Positions 11,944 through 23,462 are shown, counted from the first letter of the stretch. The stretch is 64,000 nt of DNA from Megaustenia siamemsis (GCA_032433765.1 JAVIAB010000051.1:75881212-75945211); one strand, 5' to 3'. The notes: generated by a model not told the origin, from the sequence alone. A program made the numbers and translations.

Positions 11944-11944
11944 G

Positions 11945-11970
<26 letters not shown>
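11944..11970. repeat. (AT)n microsatellite
   Basis: A short AT dinucleotide run continuing into ACACAC. Confidence 0.95.
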
Positions 11971-11982
<12 letters not shown>

Positions 11983-13009
11983 GTAAATTAACAGTGTGGG
12001 TCATGCTTGAGGAACACTACACAGGGTTAACCATCAGCCTTCTGAAGTTAAGGAACTTCTCTGTTGCCATATGAATAAGATATTAGATTTGTTTATAATT
12101 TCTTCAGTGTAATTGTAGATACATTATACTTTTTGTTGCTTTATTATGTTGTCAAGCAATAATATTATTCTACATTTTGTTTGAACTTAGAGCCTGTTGC
12201 TGTGCAAGATTTATTGAAATATTGACGCTGAACTTTGCGGTTGGTTTTTAATTATTTTGTTATCAACTAAGAGTCACAATAAACATGAAATGAATTGATA
12301 CAATCTTAATTTCACGACAACACAGCTAACATTTGACATTGTTTAAACTCCACTTAGCAGGCATTATACAATAGTTTCATATTAGTATTAACTTAATTAA
12401 CCATATTTGTGACAGTTACATTTTAGTTTTTGTTCTATATTTTTCAGGAGCTGTATGGTTTTTAAAAAAACAAAGCTGTATGGTTTTTTTTTATATATGT
12501 GATTTAATTATATAGTCCTTTAGATAAACTATAGTTATGTTACAGTATCTCTCTTTCTATTGTCCTTTTGAGTTGAAGATGGCACATAGGGCAGAACCAC
12601 AATCTCAAAAACAGTAACCTTGTGTGCCAAAACGGCATGTATTGCAGAGATCACTGCTTCTAAAATCTATGGCTTTTTCCATAACAATACTTTTTACAAT
12701 GGCAGCTTGTCAAGCCATTGATCAACCTCCTTAGTCGCCTCCTACGACATGCCTGGAAGGTCACAGTGTCACTATTCTCTACATGCCTAAGCAGTGCACA
12801 TTGACAACAAGTGAATGTAAGAGTTGCAAAAGGCAAATTGTGCCTTTGGGATGCTTCAAAGTGAAAGTCTAGTTGTGGCATCAGGCTTCAAACCAGTTTG
12901 AAAGTTTGTGCCATAAACTATGTTTTATGTCAACGGAACCTGGACTGTCATGTCAGAAATGTGAACCACTTCATATGTACTGCCTGCAAAGACTGCTGAA
13001 GATAAGATG
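11971..13009. other. Unassigned sequence with a shared short word
   Basis: No gene was seen. Positions 12576-12596 carry the 21-bp word shared with 7890-7910. The segment 12700-12800 has the look of an interspersed repeat end (TTAGTCGCCTCCTACGACAT) but no second copy is present here. Confidence 0.35.
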
Positions 13010-13265
13010 GCTAGAGCCTCCGTGGTTGAGTGGTTAGCGTGCTTGCTTCCTGATCAGAAGGGCCTAGATTCGATTCCCAGAAGTGATGGATTATTTTTTT
13101 TGACTGACAAGACTCTGGGCTTTACCCAGCCTCTAAAAACTGATATAAAAGATTTTTCTGGAAGAAAGGTGGTCTGGTGTATGTCTGACCACATCACCCA
13201 AAAATGTCACATGGTCATGGAAGAATATGGTCACTAACACCATATTCCTAGCATGGCGTGCAGGG
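13010..13265 (+). repeat. tRNA-derived SINE, family 1 (plus strand)
   Basis: The 5' head is tRNA-like: an A-box region TGGTTGAGTGGTTAGCG at about 13023-13039 and a B box GATTCGATTCC at 13067-13077. The body has CTTTACCCAGCC, CACATCACCCAAAAATGTCA and the family 3' block TCACTAACACCATATTCC. These blocks occur in the same order in the minus-strand copies at 23463, 53700 and 54802. No TSD was identified. Confidence 0.85.
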
Positions 13266-14074
13266 AATCTCTATACTTATCAAATGTCACCTTCCTCCAA
13301 GTCCAATCCTCCCTGACAGATCAAAGCTCATTGTAGCTGACACTCCAGGCTTGTATTTAGCCATTTCTGAACTCATTTTAACACAGAATGATGGCTGTGT
13401 TGTCCTTATTGGCAAAGCGGTTCATGTGATGTAAGCTGTTTGAAACATGTCATTGTTAGAAGTAATTGGGAGTGTATGAAAGCTCGTGAAGCTCAGATAA
13501 TTAAACTCCTGTCATGCATGTGCCATTCCCAGCAGGGTCATAATTTTTTTTATTCAGAGAAGGGAGAGTGAGAAATAACATGCAATCTTTATGTCTCCAA
13601 CCTCTTAGTAGACATGCCGACACACAATGTAGAGAAGATCCCAGAGATAATCTTCTATAGGGTTTTTTTTTTTGGTGAAGTTTAATAAAGATTGTTGGGA
13701 TAGTTTGAAGAAGTAGAATACACTAGAGAAATTGAAAACCATGAACTTATTTGTGTGAACAGAATGAATGGTTTTCAGAAATGCATTGAATGCGCCTTTT
13801 CATTTTTCTATGTCAGAAAAAAATGTATTTTGGTAATTTGTGTGTTTCTGTTATGTCTTTATTTATAAGACTCATGTGTTGATCTTTACGTTACCAGTGT
13901 TGAACAATCTCTTTACAAGATCTGTGTTATCTTGATTTAGAAAAAGGACTAAATGAAAAGCAAAACTATGACTAAAGTTGAGTGATTTGGAATTAACAAA
14001 AGATTTATTTCACACTTTTGGCAATTAAAATTATTATATTTAAATTTATATAAAGTAGAATCATCTTTATTGCA
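13266..14074. other. Unassigned AT-rich sequence
   Basis: Nothing recognisable was found on either strand. Confidence 0.4.
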
Positions 14075-14395
14075 ATTGGGAAAACCACCCCACTATCTAC
14101 CAACGTTCGGACAACCTGTGTTCAATGATGCTGGAAGCAATGTGAATTGTACTTGTGGTTCGGGAGAAAAAAAAATCCCCGCGGTCAACCCAGCCGCTGG
14201 CAAAAGTGGGTACCAGGGTAGGACTCTTGGAGGGTGAGGAATGGTGCCTCACTCGTGAGATACGATACTTGAGGCAACACTAGACAAATCTCCAAATACT
14301 TCCGGGTGGTCGGCCTGGCACATGGGTAAAAAACCTGTATTCTAAGACGCTGATTCCAGTCTCGTACCTATACCATTCATCATTATTCAGTCAAT
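14075..14395 (+). repeat. tRNA-derived SINE, family 2 (plus strand)
   Basis: Shared with the minus-strand copy at 63299-63647. Ordered matching blocks are CAACGTTCGGACAACC, GTCAACCCAGCCGCTGGC, GGGTACCAGGGTA, GATACTTGAGGCAACACTA and the 3' CTAAGACGCTGATTCCAGTC. The B box is damaged here (TGTTCAATG versus TGTTCGATTCC in the other copy) and the outermost head is missing, so this is the older copy. Confidence 0.8.
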
Positions 14396-15540
14396 AAATA
14401 TTACTTTGTGAGCAAGCCCTTAATTTTTTTGGGCTGTTCCAGCATTGCTAGAAGGTTGTATACTGTTAGTCCCTCTAGTTTGTTAAGTCGTGTACCAATT
14501 GTTACCAATGATTTTATCTAGTAGCTGTCAGGCATTTGTTTGGACAACTTGAAAGAAGCAACATTCCATTAAGATAAAGTATTGACATTTGATCCAGTTT
14601 TGAATAGCAAACTGTTACTGTTGTGGGCTAATAAGGTGAGCAATTTTTGTTGATGGACTCTGAAGGTCTTTGAAAAGAAGAATGTATTTAGTGGCATTAT
14701 ATTGATGCATGTTCTCTGTATCATTTGAATTTTGCTTTTGGCCTCTTGTTGATCTGACATTGATGATAAATAAAAGAATAACAATTTATACAAATATAGT
14801 TTGCTTTTTTTCCCCCCTCCCTAAGTGGTTACTGTTTTAGTGAATTTTATCACTTGTGTCCATAGAAAATACATGACTCCAAAGTTTTCTGCACATTTTT
14901 TTTTAGAGAGGCCAGTAGTTACAGTTGTCTGTTACTCCTTACACCTAGGCTATATATCTTACCTTTCACATCTTCAAGGTATATTTGAAATTTTACTTTA
15001 TCAGTTTTTTTTTGTTTTTTTTATTTGTTATAAGAGTTTTTTTAAGTTTACGAAGCTAAGATCTTAGAGAGAGGGGTCTAGTAGACTCTCTTAGTTTAGT
15101 CTCTGTCCATATTTGAGATGCTTTCGATCATGTTATATCCTTTCCCCTGTAGCCAGGGCGAAGTTCACATGATTCTCCAGGGTCTTCATATTGTTCCCAC
15201 AATCTTTGTTGTACGTCTATGTCATTGGGCCAGGTTTGGCGTCTAGTTCAGCATAGTTGATCCTTGTTTAAGGAAGGATTTTGGGCCTTTTTTCTGCAGT
15301 GGCATTCATTAGTGTAAGTTATTCCTAGAAGGTAAAAGAAGTCTGGCCTGTTCTGAGGTAGAAATCAGTGGTCTGGTGACAACAGGTGTATTTTTCCTCG
15401 CATGTCATCTATTTACAGTTTGTTCTTCATTTGTTCCATATGATGGGGTAGTAAATAAAGGTCTTTAACAATTGGAGAGAGGGAGGGTTGGTAGAGTACA
15501 TCATTTAGAGTCAGTTACGTTGAGTAAACTATAAGATGCT
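14396..15540. other. Unassigned sequence
   Basis: No convincing coding or RNA gene. Poly-T runs occur near 15008-15040. Confidence 0.4.
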
Positions 15541-15544
15541 TTCA

Positions 15545-15738
15545 GAGAATGAGTTGGACTATTACACATTTAAACAGTGAGGCTTACCAAATGTTATGGT
15601 ACTCGAGTATTGAGTGAGGATTTGTCAACACTTGTGTGGTTTAGCAAACTATACAGCACTTTTAGAGTATTGAGTGAGTGAAGTTTAGAGAACTCTTCAG
15701 TACCTTTGGAGAATAAGTGAGGTTTAGAGAACTCTTCA
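15545..15738. repeat. Degenerate tandem repeat (GAGAACTCTTCA-containing units)
   Basis: Imperfect repeats built around GTTTAGAGAACTCTTCAGTA and GAGTGAGGTTT words are visible. One further unit lies at 16954-16985, showing that the intervening LINE split the array. Confidence 0.65.
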
Positions 15739-16953
15739 TTTACATTTTTACTCTACAACTTATATTGGAGGAATACACTGAAAATCAAAAACTTTTGTAC
15801 TTAACTTCACTGACTTTAAAAAAAAAGCAATCGACAGCATTCATAGAGATTCTTTGTGGAAAATTCTGAGGCAGTATGGCTTACTATAAAAAATCATAAA
15901 TATTATCAAAGACATGTATAATGGCTACACATGTGCAGTTCATACAGAGGAAGGACTGAGCAAATGTTTTCCAATGGAAACGGGTTAAACAAGGATGTAT
16001 TTTATCGCCCTTGCATTTTGGAGTAGTTATGACTTCATAATGAAGAAATGCTGCACTGGTAACAAAGGCATCGAATATCCACAAGAAGACCATTTGGAGG
16101 ACCTCAACTTTGCTGATGACATAGTTCTCATCAGCAGTCAGATAAAAACTATGCAGGAAAACAAATGAACTATCATCAATAGCCAGCAAAATTGGGCTTG
16201 AGATCAATCATGAAAAGACTAAAGTCATGAAAAGCTTAATTCCAACATAATATACATGGAAAACAAACCAGTAGAAGAGATCAATCACTTTATATATCTT
16301 GGAAGTTACATTGATCGGGAAGGGGATACAAGTAAAGAAATTAGAATCAGAATAACTAAAGCAGCAATGTCTTTCAGAAGCCTTGAAAAGTTGCAGAAAT
16401 AAAAACTCATCCATACAAACAAAACTTAGACTATTCAAATCAAATGTACTATCAACCCTTACGTATGCATGTGAGAGCTGGAAAACAAGAGACATAGAAA
16501 CAAAGTTGAACGCATTCAAAAATAAATGTCTAAGGAAAATAATGGTATAGCATGGAACGAATTCAAAACAAATGAGGAAATTAGAGAAATCTCCAATCAA
16601 CCACTAATATCTTCAGTAATCAAGAAAAGACGATGGTCATATGTTGGACATGTGATGAGGAAAGATAATAACCGAATAACAAAGCAAGCCCTCATGTGGG
16701 AAACAACAGGTAGGGGGAAAAGAGGCCGACCCAGAGAGATGCTGAGAAGAACATTGATCAGAGAGGCAAGAGCAGCATGAATCGGCTCCCTCAATGAGAT
16801 GAGTTGCTTGCACAGAACAGAGACAAATGGCGAGATTTGATAAACGATCCTTACAAGGATTGAAAACTGCTAGAATAAAAATCTAGATAAGAGAAAGAGT
16901 ATCTGGGTCTATGCCCTATGGGCCGGCTACGGCTCGAAAGGTCAATAGATAGG
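15739..16953 (+). mobile_element. 5'-truncated LINE with TSD, RT palm to 3' end
   Basis: The insert starts in the RT palm: QGCILSPLHFG-like motif B near 15985, a broken catalytic box near 16105, LEINHEKTKVMK near 16200-16230, KLRLFKSNVLSTLTYACESW near 16423-16480, a C-terminal RRWSYVGHVMRKDNNRI near 16630-16680 and RGKRGRPREMLRR. It ends in a GATAGGTAG-type tail. The 14-bp word TAGAGAACTCTTCA lies at both ends (15725-15738 and 16954-16967). Many stops make it non-functional. The TSD is less certain because the target was already repetitive. Confidence 0.85.
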
Positions 16954-16984
16954 TAGAGAACTCTTCAGTACTTTTAGAAATACT

Positions 16985-18655
16985 TCATTATTATTTAGCA
17001 GGGCTAATTTTATTTACATACATATCTGTGCGTGCGATGTTTGTTCCTGCTGAAGGTCTATTGAGCCGAAACGTTGTTCAATTGTAAAGTTCCTTGTTCG
17101 GTTGTTCATTAATTATATAAAGCTTCAACCATACCATTTTTCTTTTACAATCAGCTTCAGCTTTACTGCAGCTTCGCATTTATAAGCATTTGTTCGCCTT
17201 GACAACCAGAACTGTTGTCGTCAACTTTGAGAAGAAACTTCCTATAATGATAGAAATTTGCTGAATAAATTTATGATAACAAATTTACGGCTTATAATCA
17301 TATTAGTATTATCAAAGAATATATTATTAATATATAATATATATAATCTGGACAGACAGTTGTTAACAGACAATTATTGTTTGGTCATATTTTAGTGTAT
17401 TAGGCTGAATGCTCTTTTGTTGTACAGCTTCTCTCATGGCAGGTAGACATCCGGCTACAGAATGAATTAGGTGCTTTTGTGTTGTCTGGCCTCATCTTAT
17501 TTGATCTCTCTTGTGACTTCTTGCCATCGTTTGCCTTCTGACTTTAACATCATCTCTTCCTCAAAAGATAGTGTTTGTATTGGTGAGACTATATTTCTTT
17601 TATTACAAGAAAAAAGGAGAGGTCAAAGAGATTTAGAGACAAATATATTGACAACTATTTAATTAGTCTTTTCATTTGTTTAACTGCAGGATTTAACACA
17701 TTAAGCATTTAAAGTCTAGTTCTGTTGCACGTGAATTGTCGTTTGTCACTAGACTTCCTAGTTATTTGAGTTAGTTGTTTTTTTTTTTTTTAATTAATAT
17801 TACCAATTTCTGACTTACTTCATTTTATGCTTTCTAAGATATTTAATTTCTAGTTTAATTTTAACAATTTTTTGACATCTTTTGATTAATTTACTTATGT
17901 TTTTTTTTCGATGTATTCGGCAGCTAAATGTTATAAATGTGTGAAATGTGCTTCCTTCTTCAATAATCTAAAAGAAAATAGTAATTTAATATGAGTACGA
18001 AATACATCTGTCTAAGTTAGTGTCTAGGAAAAGAAATACATAAAAATGAGAGGCTGTATTAAAGCCGATTATGAAGGAAACATGACAAAATAGTAATGTT
18101 AAAGCTTTACGTTTAAAGACTGGTTGTCGCCCCTTTTCCTGGCTTCAATCATTGCCATTTGATGTCTGTAACATTTCTTTGGTGTCTGTCCTTCCACAGC
18201 TAACTATAGATTTAGTATCTATCTTGGTCTGGGTCTGCCTTTTGCTCTTCTCTATTCTATCCTTTTAATACATGCTTTGTATAGTAAGGAATCGTAGGGC
18301 ATTTTTTTTCAACCAGTTTATATATTTAACAAATATATGCCATTAATATGCCTTGCTTTTTCTGCTGCCTCGCCTGTAATTCCATTATTAGCAGACCCTG
18401 GGGTAAGGGCATACAAACGTGAAGCTGTTGTACAGCTGAAGATAAGGATTAAGAGGGGAAAAATATACGTAGTTCAATTGGTACGGCTTTATGTAGGTAA
18501 GGGAGGACAAATAATCAAACTGACGTTGCGGTTCAGTAGGCCTGTTGGAACAATGGACAGAACGCAAAAGTAAATAAATTAATTGACACCCAGTGGTCAC
18601 CGACGAAACAAATTAATTACTTAGACTTTCCTGATGTCATAGTTCTCCTGTCACA
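16985..18655. other. Unassigned AT-rich sequence
   Basis: No gene could be supported. Small ORFs at 17471-17662 and 18337-18573 show no recognisable domain. Confidence 0.4.
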
Positions 18656-18659
18656 AACT

Positions 18660-19042
18660 CATAAATAGACGTAAGATAACATGAGAATAAAATGATGGAA
18701 ATGGCAGGACAAAATCACTAAGATAGAATTATGGAAAAGTACCAGTCAAAACCTAGAGGACAAAGAGATACAGAGAAAAAGATGGCGCTGTGTAAAACAC
18801 ATGTGTGGAAGCCAACTGAGAGTATTACACAACAGGTCCCTTTTTGGAATACCCAGGGGAAGGGACAAAGAGGAAGACCAAAATATTTTTAGAGAAGGCA
18901 GGGGAAGCAGAGATGAAGATGAAGGGGAAGACATGGAGTGATCCTAAAAGAATGGCAAGAAACAGAATCGCTTGGACAGTGTTTGTGGAAGGCCTATGCT
19001 TTGCAGGAAGTTCAAAGGAAGAAGTAGAAGAAATAAATTAAT
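18660..19042 (+). mobile_element. LINE 3'-end fragment
   Basis: Broken reading frames give WQDKITKIELW, KEIQRKRWRCVKHMCGSQLR, LHNRSLFGIPRGRDKEEDQ and MKMKGKTWSDPKRMARNR. The same order appears at 37262-37700 (plus) and 27085-27432 (minus), and smaller pieces lie at 41590-41770 and 58150-58312. This marks one LINE family represented here only by its 3' end. Confidence 0.8.
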
Positions 19043-19044
19043 TA

Positions 19045-19390
19045 AAACATTATCATCAGGTGCCATGCCGGTTGATGTATGCGATCTTGTCCCATAATTA
19101 TCTGTCCACTGCATTTTATCAATTCTGTTGTTGACTGTTTACCGTGCCAAAAACACCAAACTATGTAATATATTCTCGCTTTGTCGTCCGTGATCTCTCC
19201 TACCTGTATTTTCTTAGTTGTAACCAAGTATTCCAACTATCCTTTTTCATGATATGCCCGAAAAATGTATGTTATCCCTTTCTGATGTTTTTAGGAGCTC
19301 TCTTTTTTGTGTTGGCCTCACTGAGAGTTTTCTTGTTCATCTTTTTTAGCTGCTCAGGGAACTCTCAACTTTCTATCTGAAAAAGAAACT
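19045..19390 (-). mobile_element. Diverged LINE 3'-end copy
   Basis: On the minus strand this matches the copies at 29195 and 30897: VPWAAKKMNKKTLSEANTKK-like codons, a HIMKKDSWNTWLQL-like box and CGTDDKARIYYIVWCFWHGK. The 3' end carries CACCTGATGATAATG, a degraded (GAT)n tail. Many substitutions indicate an old insertion. Confidence 0.75.
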
Positions 19391-19418
19391 GTTATTGTTA
19401 TGAATAATGAATGAAACT

Positions 19419-20375
19419 ACATCAATGCTGGAAAGAGAAAATCATTCATCCAGATATGAGAGACTCCCTGATTGTATCTCTCTACAAAAATAAAGGAGAT
19501 GGAAGCGACTGCAACAACTACAGAGGTATCTCCTTACTCAGTGTCATCGACAAGACCATACGCAAGAGTCATCTTAGGAAGGCTACAAAACCTAGCAGAA
19601 CGCGTCTATCCTGAATCGCAATGCGACTTTAGATCCAGAAGATCAACTGCAGACATTATTTTCTCTTTACTTCTGCTTCAAGAAAAATCTATAAAGCAGA
19701 AAAAGCCTCTTTTTATCGACATTACAAAGACCTTTGATCTTGTCAGCAGGGACGGTCTTTTCAAAACACTATCTAAAATAAGCCTCTCACATACTGTATA
19801 AACTCTAGTCAAATGGTTTCATGAGGATGTGGAAGGCACTATTCCATACAACTGCAGCACATCACAACCATTCAACATACCCAGTGGCGTCAAGCAAGGA
19901 TGCCTTCTTGCTCCTACCCTATTTGGAATCTTCTTCGCTGATCAATTAAAACATGTATTCCCAGATGTGAACGAAGGAGTGTATCTTCATACAAGATCTG
20001 CAAGATCAATCTTCCAAGACTAAAAGCAAAGTCCAAAATCAGACATATCGACATGTTATTTGCTGACGACGCTACACTTGACGCAAAGTGAGTAAAAACT
20101 TCAGAGTATGGTACGTCGCTTTTCATATACCTGCAGAGATTTCGGTCTAACAATACGTTTCCAGAAAACTAATATACTCGATAAGGACGTTGAGGCAACA
20201 CCTGGGATCTTTATCGGCAACCACAAACTTGATGTGCAGCAGTATAGCTACCTGGGGTCCATCATCAACGACAAACTATCTTTAGATACAGAAATTGACA
20301 ACCACATTGGTAAAGCTGCTACCACCTTCGCCCGTCTTTCTAGGCGTGTTTGGCAAAACAGCAAATTGACAATTA
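19419..20375 (+). mobile_element. LINE reverse transcriptase, 5' segment, interrupted by a DDE transposon
   Basis: Frames switch but the order is clear: LIVSLYKNKGDGSDCNNYRG, GISLLSVIDKT, RLQNLAERVYPESQCDFRSR, STADIIFSLLLLQEKS, KPLFIDITKTFDLVSRDGLF (motif A), NIPSGVKQGCLLAPTLFGIF (motif B), HIDMLFADDATLDAK (motif C, both Asp present), DVQQYSYLGSIINDKLSLDT and FARLSRRVWQNSKLTI. The coding text resumes at 22757 after the transposon. Several frameshifts and stops show it is dead. AATGAATGAAACT at 19406-19418 recurs at 23284-23296, a probable TSD although it resembles the ATGA-rich tail. Confidence 0.9.
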
Positions 20376-20403
20376 TAGTTCGCTTCAGATTTTTTGCCTC
20401 ACT
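20376..20403 (+). repeat. Left terminal inverted repeat of the DDE transposon
   Basis: Begins TAGTTCGCTTCAG immediately after the TA target. It differs from the right end at 4 of 28 positions. Confidence 0.9.
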
Positions 20404-20889
20404 TCAAAAAACCACAGCTCAGCAACCATTTGTGCTACAGTGCTGATATTTTGCATGTAACCTACTGAATCTCATAACGTAATAGAAAAAATAAATTCAT
20501 TGCAAACAAACTGCTGGTTTTTCTTGTGCGCTTGCTTACCAGGAGGATAAAAGTATGATTAAACTTGGGCACATTTGAATCAAAATTTAAGAGTATTTAC
20601 CCCTTCCATATCACTTCAAGAATGATTTAAACATCTTCATTTGGGAATTTCCTTTATATGTTGGTGGGTAAAGGCACCGGTTTACACTATTGAATTGCAA
20701 ATGTCAGATTTTTGTCAATATTTGCACATATGTGTAGCAAATTTCTCTTATATTCGGTGCGCAATTCTGGTTTTGCACTTACTGGATTAAAATTGTCAAC
20801 TTTTTGTATCACGTCATTAGTATAACGTCACCAAAAATACAAAATCAAATTATTTACATAGGCGTGTTTTGTGAGTTGTGCCCTTAACA

Positions 20890-22167
20890 ATGAGTTTAAA
20901 GTTGAAATTTGTTACTGAACAAAATATTACAAAGAAATTATATTTATATTTTTGTAGAGAGGCAAAACGAGGGAGTCTATATCACAGTATATCAAATCCT
21001 GAAAAGAGAACGATGCACGTGTTAGGTTTAAGTAAACGGTCGTTTCATAGATCAGTGAAAAATGTTCAATGTGAATGTTCAAGGAAAGAAAGAAGTCGAG
21101 GAAGAAAACATTTGTTAGACAGTTTTGACAGAGAACTTGTCCGCAGAGAGATTTGTAAAATGTTTGACTTAGGGGAAGAAGTTACCATAAGGAAACTTAA
21201 GATTTGGCTTAAAAAGAACACCAGTATTGATGTATCAAAAACTACACTATGGAGAAGTGTGCGGAGTTTAGGCTTCACTTTTAGAAAATATTCTTGTGGA
21301 AGAAACATCATTTGCGAGAAACCTCATTTAGTAGCTGCAAGAAGCAAATATTTACGTGAAGTTAGACAAATGCGTAATGAAGATTATGACATTGTGTACT
21401 TGGACGAAACATGGATTAATGCCCACCACACAAATGAAAAAGAATGGCAGTCATTAGATGGGACTATTAAAAGGTATGTACCTAGCAGCAAAGGAAAGCG
21501 CCTTATAGTGGCACATGCTGGGAGCAAAAATAATGGCCTGGTGGAGAATGCTGAACTTGTTTTTATTGCAAAGTCAACTGATAACCAGGATTATCATTCA
21601 GAGATGAACAGTCATATGTTCAGAGATTGGATTAAAGACACTCTTTTGCCTTTATTAGATCGACCATCTTGTTTGATCATGGATAATGCATCTTACCATA
21701 ACAAAGTGGCACAAGAAGATAAAGTTCCAACATCATCAAGCACTAAAGCTGAAATAAAGACATGGCTGACAAGGGAACAAATACCATTTAACGATATGTA
21801 TCTCAAGCCTGAATTACTTTCACTTGTAAAACAGATACAACGGCCAAAGATATTTCAAATAGATAAATTAATTGAAGAACATGGTCATAGATGTTTGAGG
21901 CTGCCTCCATATCACTCACACCTAAATCCTATTGAATTAGTTTGGGCAAAGATCAAAGGGCAAGTAGCATCCGAAAATAAAACTTTCAAATTATCTGATG
22001 TTAAAGAGCTTACCAATGTTGCTATTTCAAACATAGACAAAGATTATTGGGCTAGTTGTGAAGACCATGTTATGGTTGAGAAAGATAAGTATTGGAGAAA
22101 CGATGGTCTGTGGGTTATTCAACCAAAAATGGTAATACGTCTATTAGATTCGGCAGATTCTGAATAA
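20890..22167 (+). CDS. DDE transposase, IS630-Tc1-mariner superfamily, Sailor-like spacing
   Basis: This 425-residue protein is intact and would cut and paste its element in the nucleus. I chose the ATG at 20890 (A at -3, context ACAATGA); the frame is open four codons further upstream but only from a GTG. Residues 41-58 and 97-133 look like two helix-turn-helix modules joined by a basic SRGRK linker (69-73), matching the bipartite DNA-binding region of the superfamily. The DDE_3-type domain shows D172 in IVYLDETWINAHH, D265 in CLIMDNASYHN and E349 in YHSHLNPIELVWAKIKGQV. The 83 residues between D265 and E349 far exceed the 34-41 of Tc1/mariner and resemble the described DD82E Sailor group. 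AATAAA overlaps the stop codon. All three catalytic residues are present, so it may be active. Confidence 0.95.
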   Translation: MSLKLKFVTEQNITKKLYLYFCREAKRGSLYHSISNPEKRTMHVLGLSKRSFHRSVKNVQCECSRKERSRGRKHLLDSFDRELVRREICKMFDLGEEVTIRKLKIWLKKNTSIDVSKTTLWRSVRSLGFTFRKYSCGRNIICEKPHLVAARSKYLREVRQMRNEDYDIVYLDETWINAHHTNEKEWQSLDGTIKRYVPSSKGKRLIVAHAGSKNNGLVENAELVFIAKSTDNQDYHSEMNSHMFRDWIKDTLLPLLDRPSCLIMDNASYHNKVAQEDKVPTSSSTKAEIKTWLTREQIPFNDMYLKPELLSLVKQIQRPKIFQIDKLIEEHGHRCLRLPPYHSHLNPIELVWAKIKGQVASENKTFKLSDVKELTNVAISNIDKDYWASCEDHVMVEKDKYWRNDGLWVIQPKMVIRLLDSADSE

Positions 22168-22726
22168 AACTCATTTGTTTGAACTTACTGAAGTGACTTT
22201 GTTGGAGTTGGAAACTCTGGATACGGACCACTTCAGGAACTGTTTTTTTAGTGAGTTGACGATGTATTCTGTGTTCTTAAAATAAATAATTTCTATTCGG
22301 TGAATGTTCGGCCTATTTTGATTTGATTCAATATTAGTTGTATAATTAAAAGAGCCCAATCCAAATGGGTAGCATGTTGTGAAAAAGTGCAATTGTGGCG
22401 GTTTATTCCCCTATACACCTTCAGGCATGACAGGAACACTTACTTACTTACTCTCTTATTATAAAGTAATAATGTCCCTTATATAAAAATAAAAGTTACG
22501 CCTTTTCCTCTAAAAAGTGTAAAAGATCTTCATTTACCGTACATTCTGTTTTTTTGTGTCAAAATAAATACAAATATGAAGGAGATCAAAGGAAGTTGCC
22601 GCTTTGAGGAAACGGTAACACATACGATAATTTAAATGATAAATTCGTTACGTCATTGAAAATCTAAGGTCGCATGCAAAAAATCATGGTATTCTATCAG
22701 ACGGTTTTCGAGATATTACTGGAATT

Positions 22727-22754
22727 AGGGAGGCAAACAATCTGAAACAAACTA
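22727..22754 (-). repeat. Right terminal inverted repeat of the DDE transposon
   Basis: The reverse complement begins TAGTTTGTTTCAGATTG and is followed outward by the TA duplication at 22755-22756. Confidence 0.9.
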
Positions 22755-22756
22755 TA

Positions 22757-23283
22757 AAACAAAAAATTGCAGTTTACAATGCCTGCATCATTAGTATCAT
22801 GTATGACAGCGAATCTTGGACAACTTATGCAAAGCAGGAGAGAAAGCTAAATGCATCCCGTATGCAATGTCTACGCCGTATTCTTGGTATCACCTGGAAG
22901 GATAAAGTGACAAACGTGGAGGTCATGGCTCACACAGGCCAGAACATCTACACGCTGCTCAAACAACGTAGGTTACGCTGGCTTGGCCATGTACACTGTA
23001 TGTAATATGGCCGCATATCAAAAGATATACTCTATGGACAACTAGCAGATGGCAAAAGAACTAGAGGTTGCCCAAAATTTTGATTTATAGACGTGTGTAA
23101 ACGTGACACGAAGACGCTGAAAGTAAACCCTGCAGCTTGGGAAGAAATAGCTGCAGACCGCAATCTTTGGAAAAAACTATTCATTAAAAAACAGAATACA
23201 TGGCGTAAGGGAAAAAATTACATTTCTAGGTGCGCTGAAAAATCCATAGTCAACTATAACTAACGGAGACTACTACTACAATG
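22757..23283 (+). mobile_element. LINE C-terminal segment, resuming after the DDE transposon
   Basis: Reads KIAVYNACIISIMYDSESW, TTYAKQERKLNASRMQCLRR, ILGITWKDKVTNVEVMAHTG, LKQRRLRWLGHVHCM, then a stop and further conserved text to KNTWRKGKN-like codons, ending in a short ACTACTACTAC and ATGA-rich tail. It is the 3' continuation of 19419-20375. Confidence 0.88.
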
Positions 23284-23462
23284 AATGAATGAAACTTCTC
23301 TGCGTATACTTCTCTCTCTGAAAAAGGCCAGACGCCAAATAAGCATAACGGTCAGTTTGACTGAACAATAGACACTTCAAAAGTTCGCCACAGGTGAAAG
23401 TCTAAGAGGGACTCAAAACATTGAGGAGATGGTAGAAACTCGATATATGTAAAGTAAAAAAA

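Larger units (their letters stand above)
20376..22754 (+). mobile_element. Complete IS630-Tc1-mariner-type DNA transposon (2379 bp)
   Basis: The element is flanked by TA at 20374-20375 and 22755-22756, the target duplication typical of this superfamily. Its ends are inverted repeats: 20376-20403 (TAGTTCGCTTCAGATT...) pairs with the reverse complement of 22727-22754 (TAGTTTGTTTCAGATT...), 24 of 28 positions matching. An inner block at about 20443-20482 (TTTTGCATG, then ACGTAA) pairs with about 22645-22686, so each terminus has two conserved blocks about 40 bp apart. It carries one intact transposase gene. Excising it and one TA rejoins the LINE protein text (NSKLTIKTK then IAVYNACIIS) apart from one extra A in an A run. 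The intact ORF in a decayed host LINE points to a young insertion. The wide D-E spacing suggests the Sailor-like branch rather than classical Tc1 or mariner. Confidence 0.93.

Noticed and set aside
20878..20889. Upstream GTG start for the transposase
   Set aside because: A eukaryotic gene is expected to start at ATG; the ATG at 20890 has a favourable A at -3 and the four upstream codons add no conserved feature.
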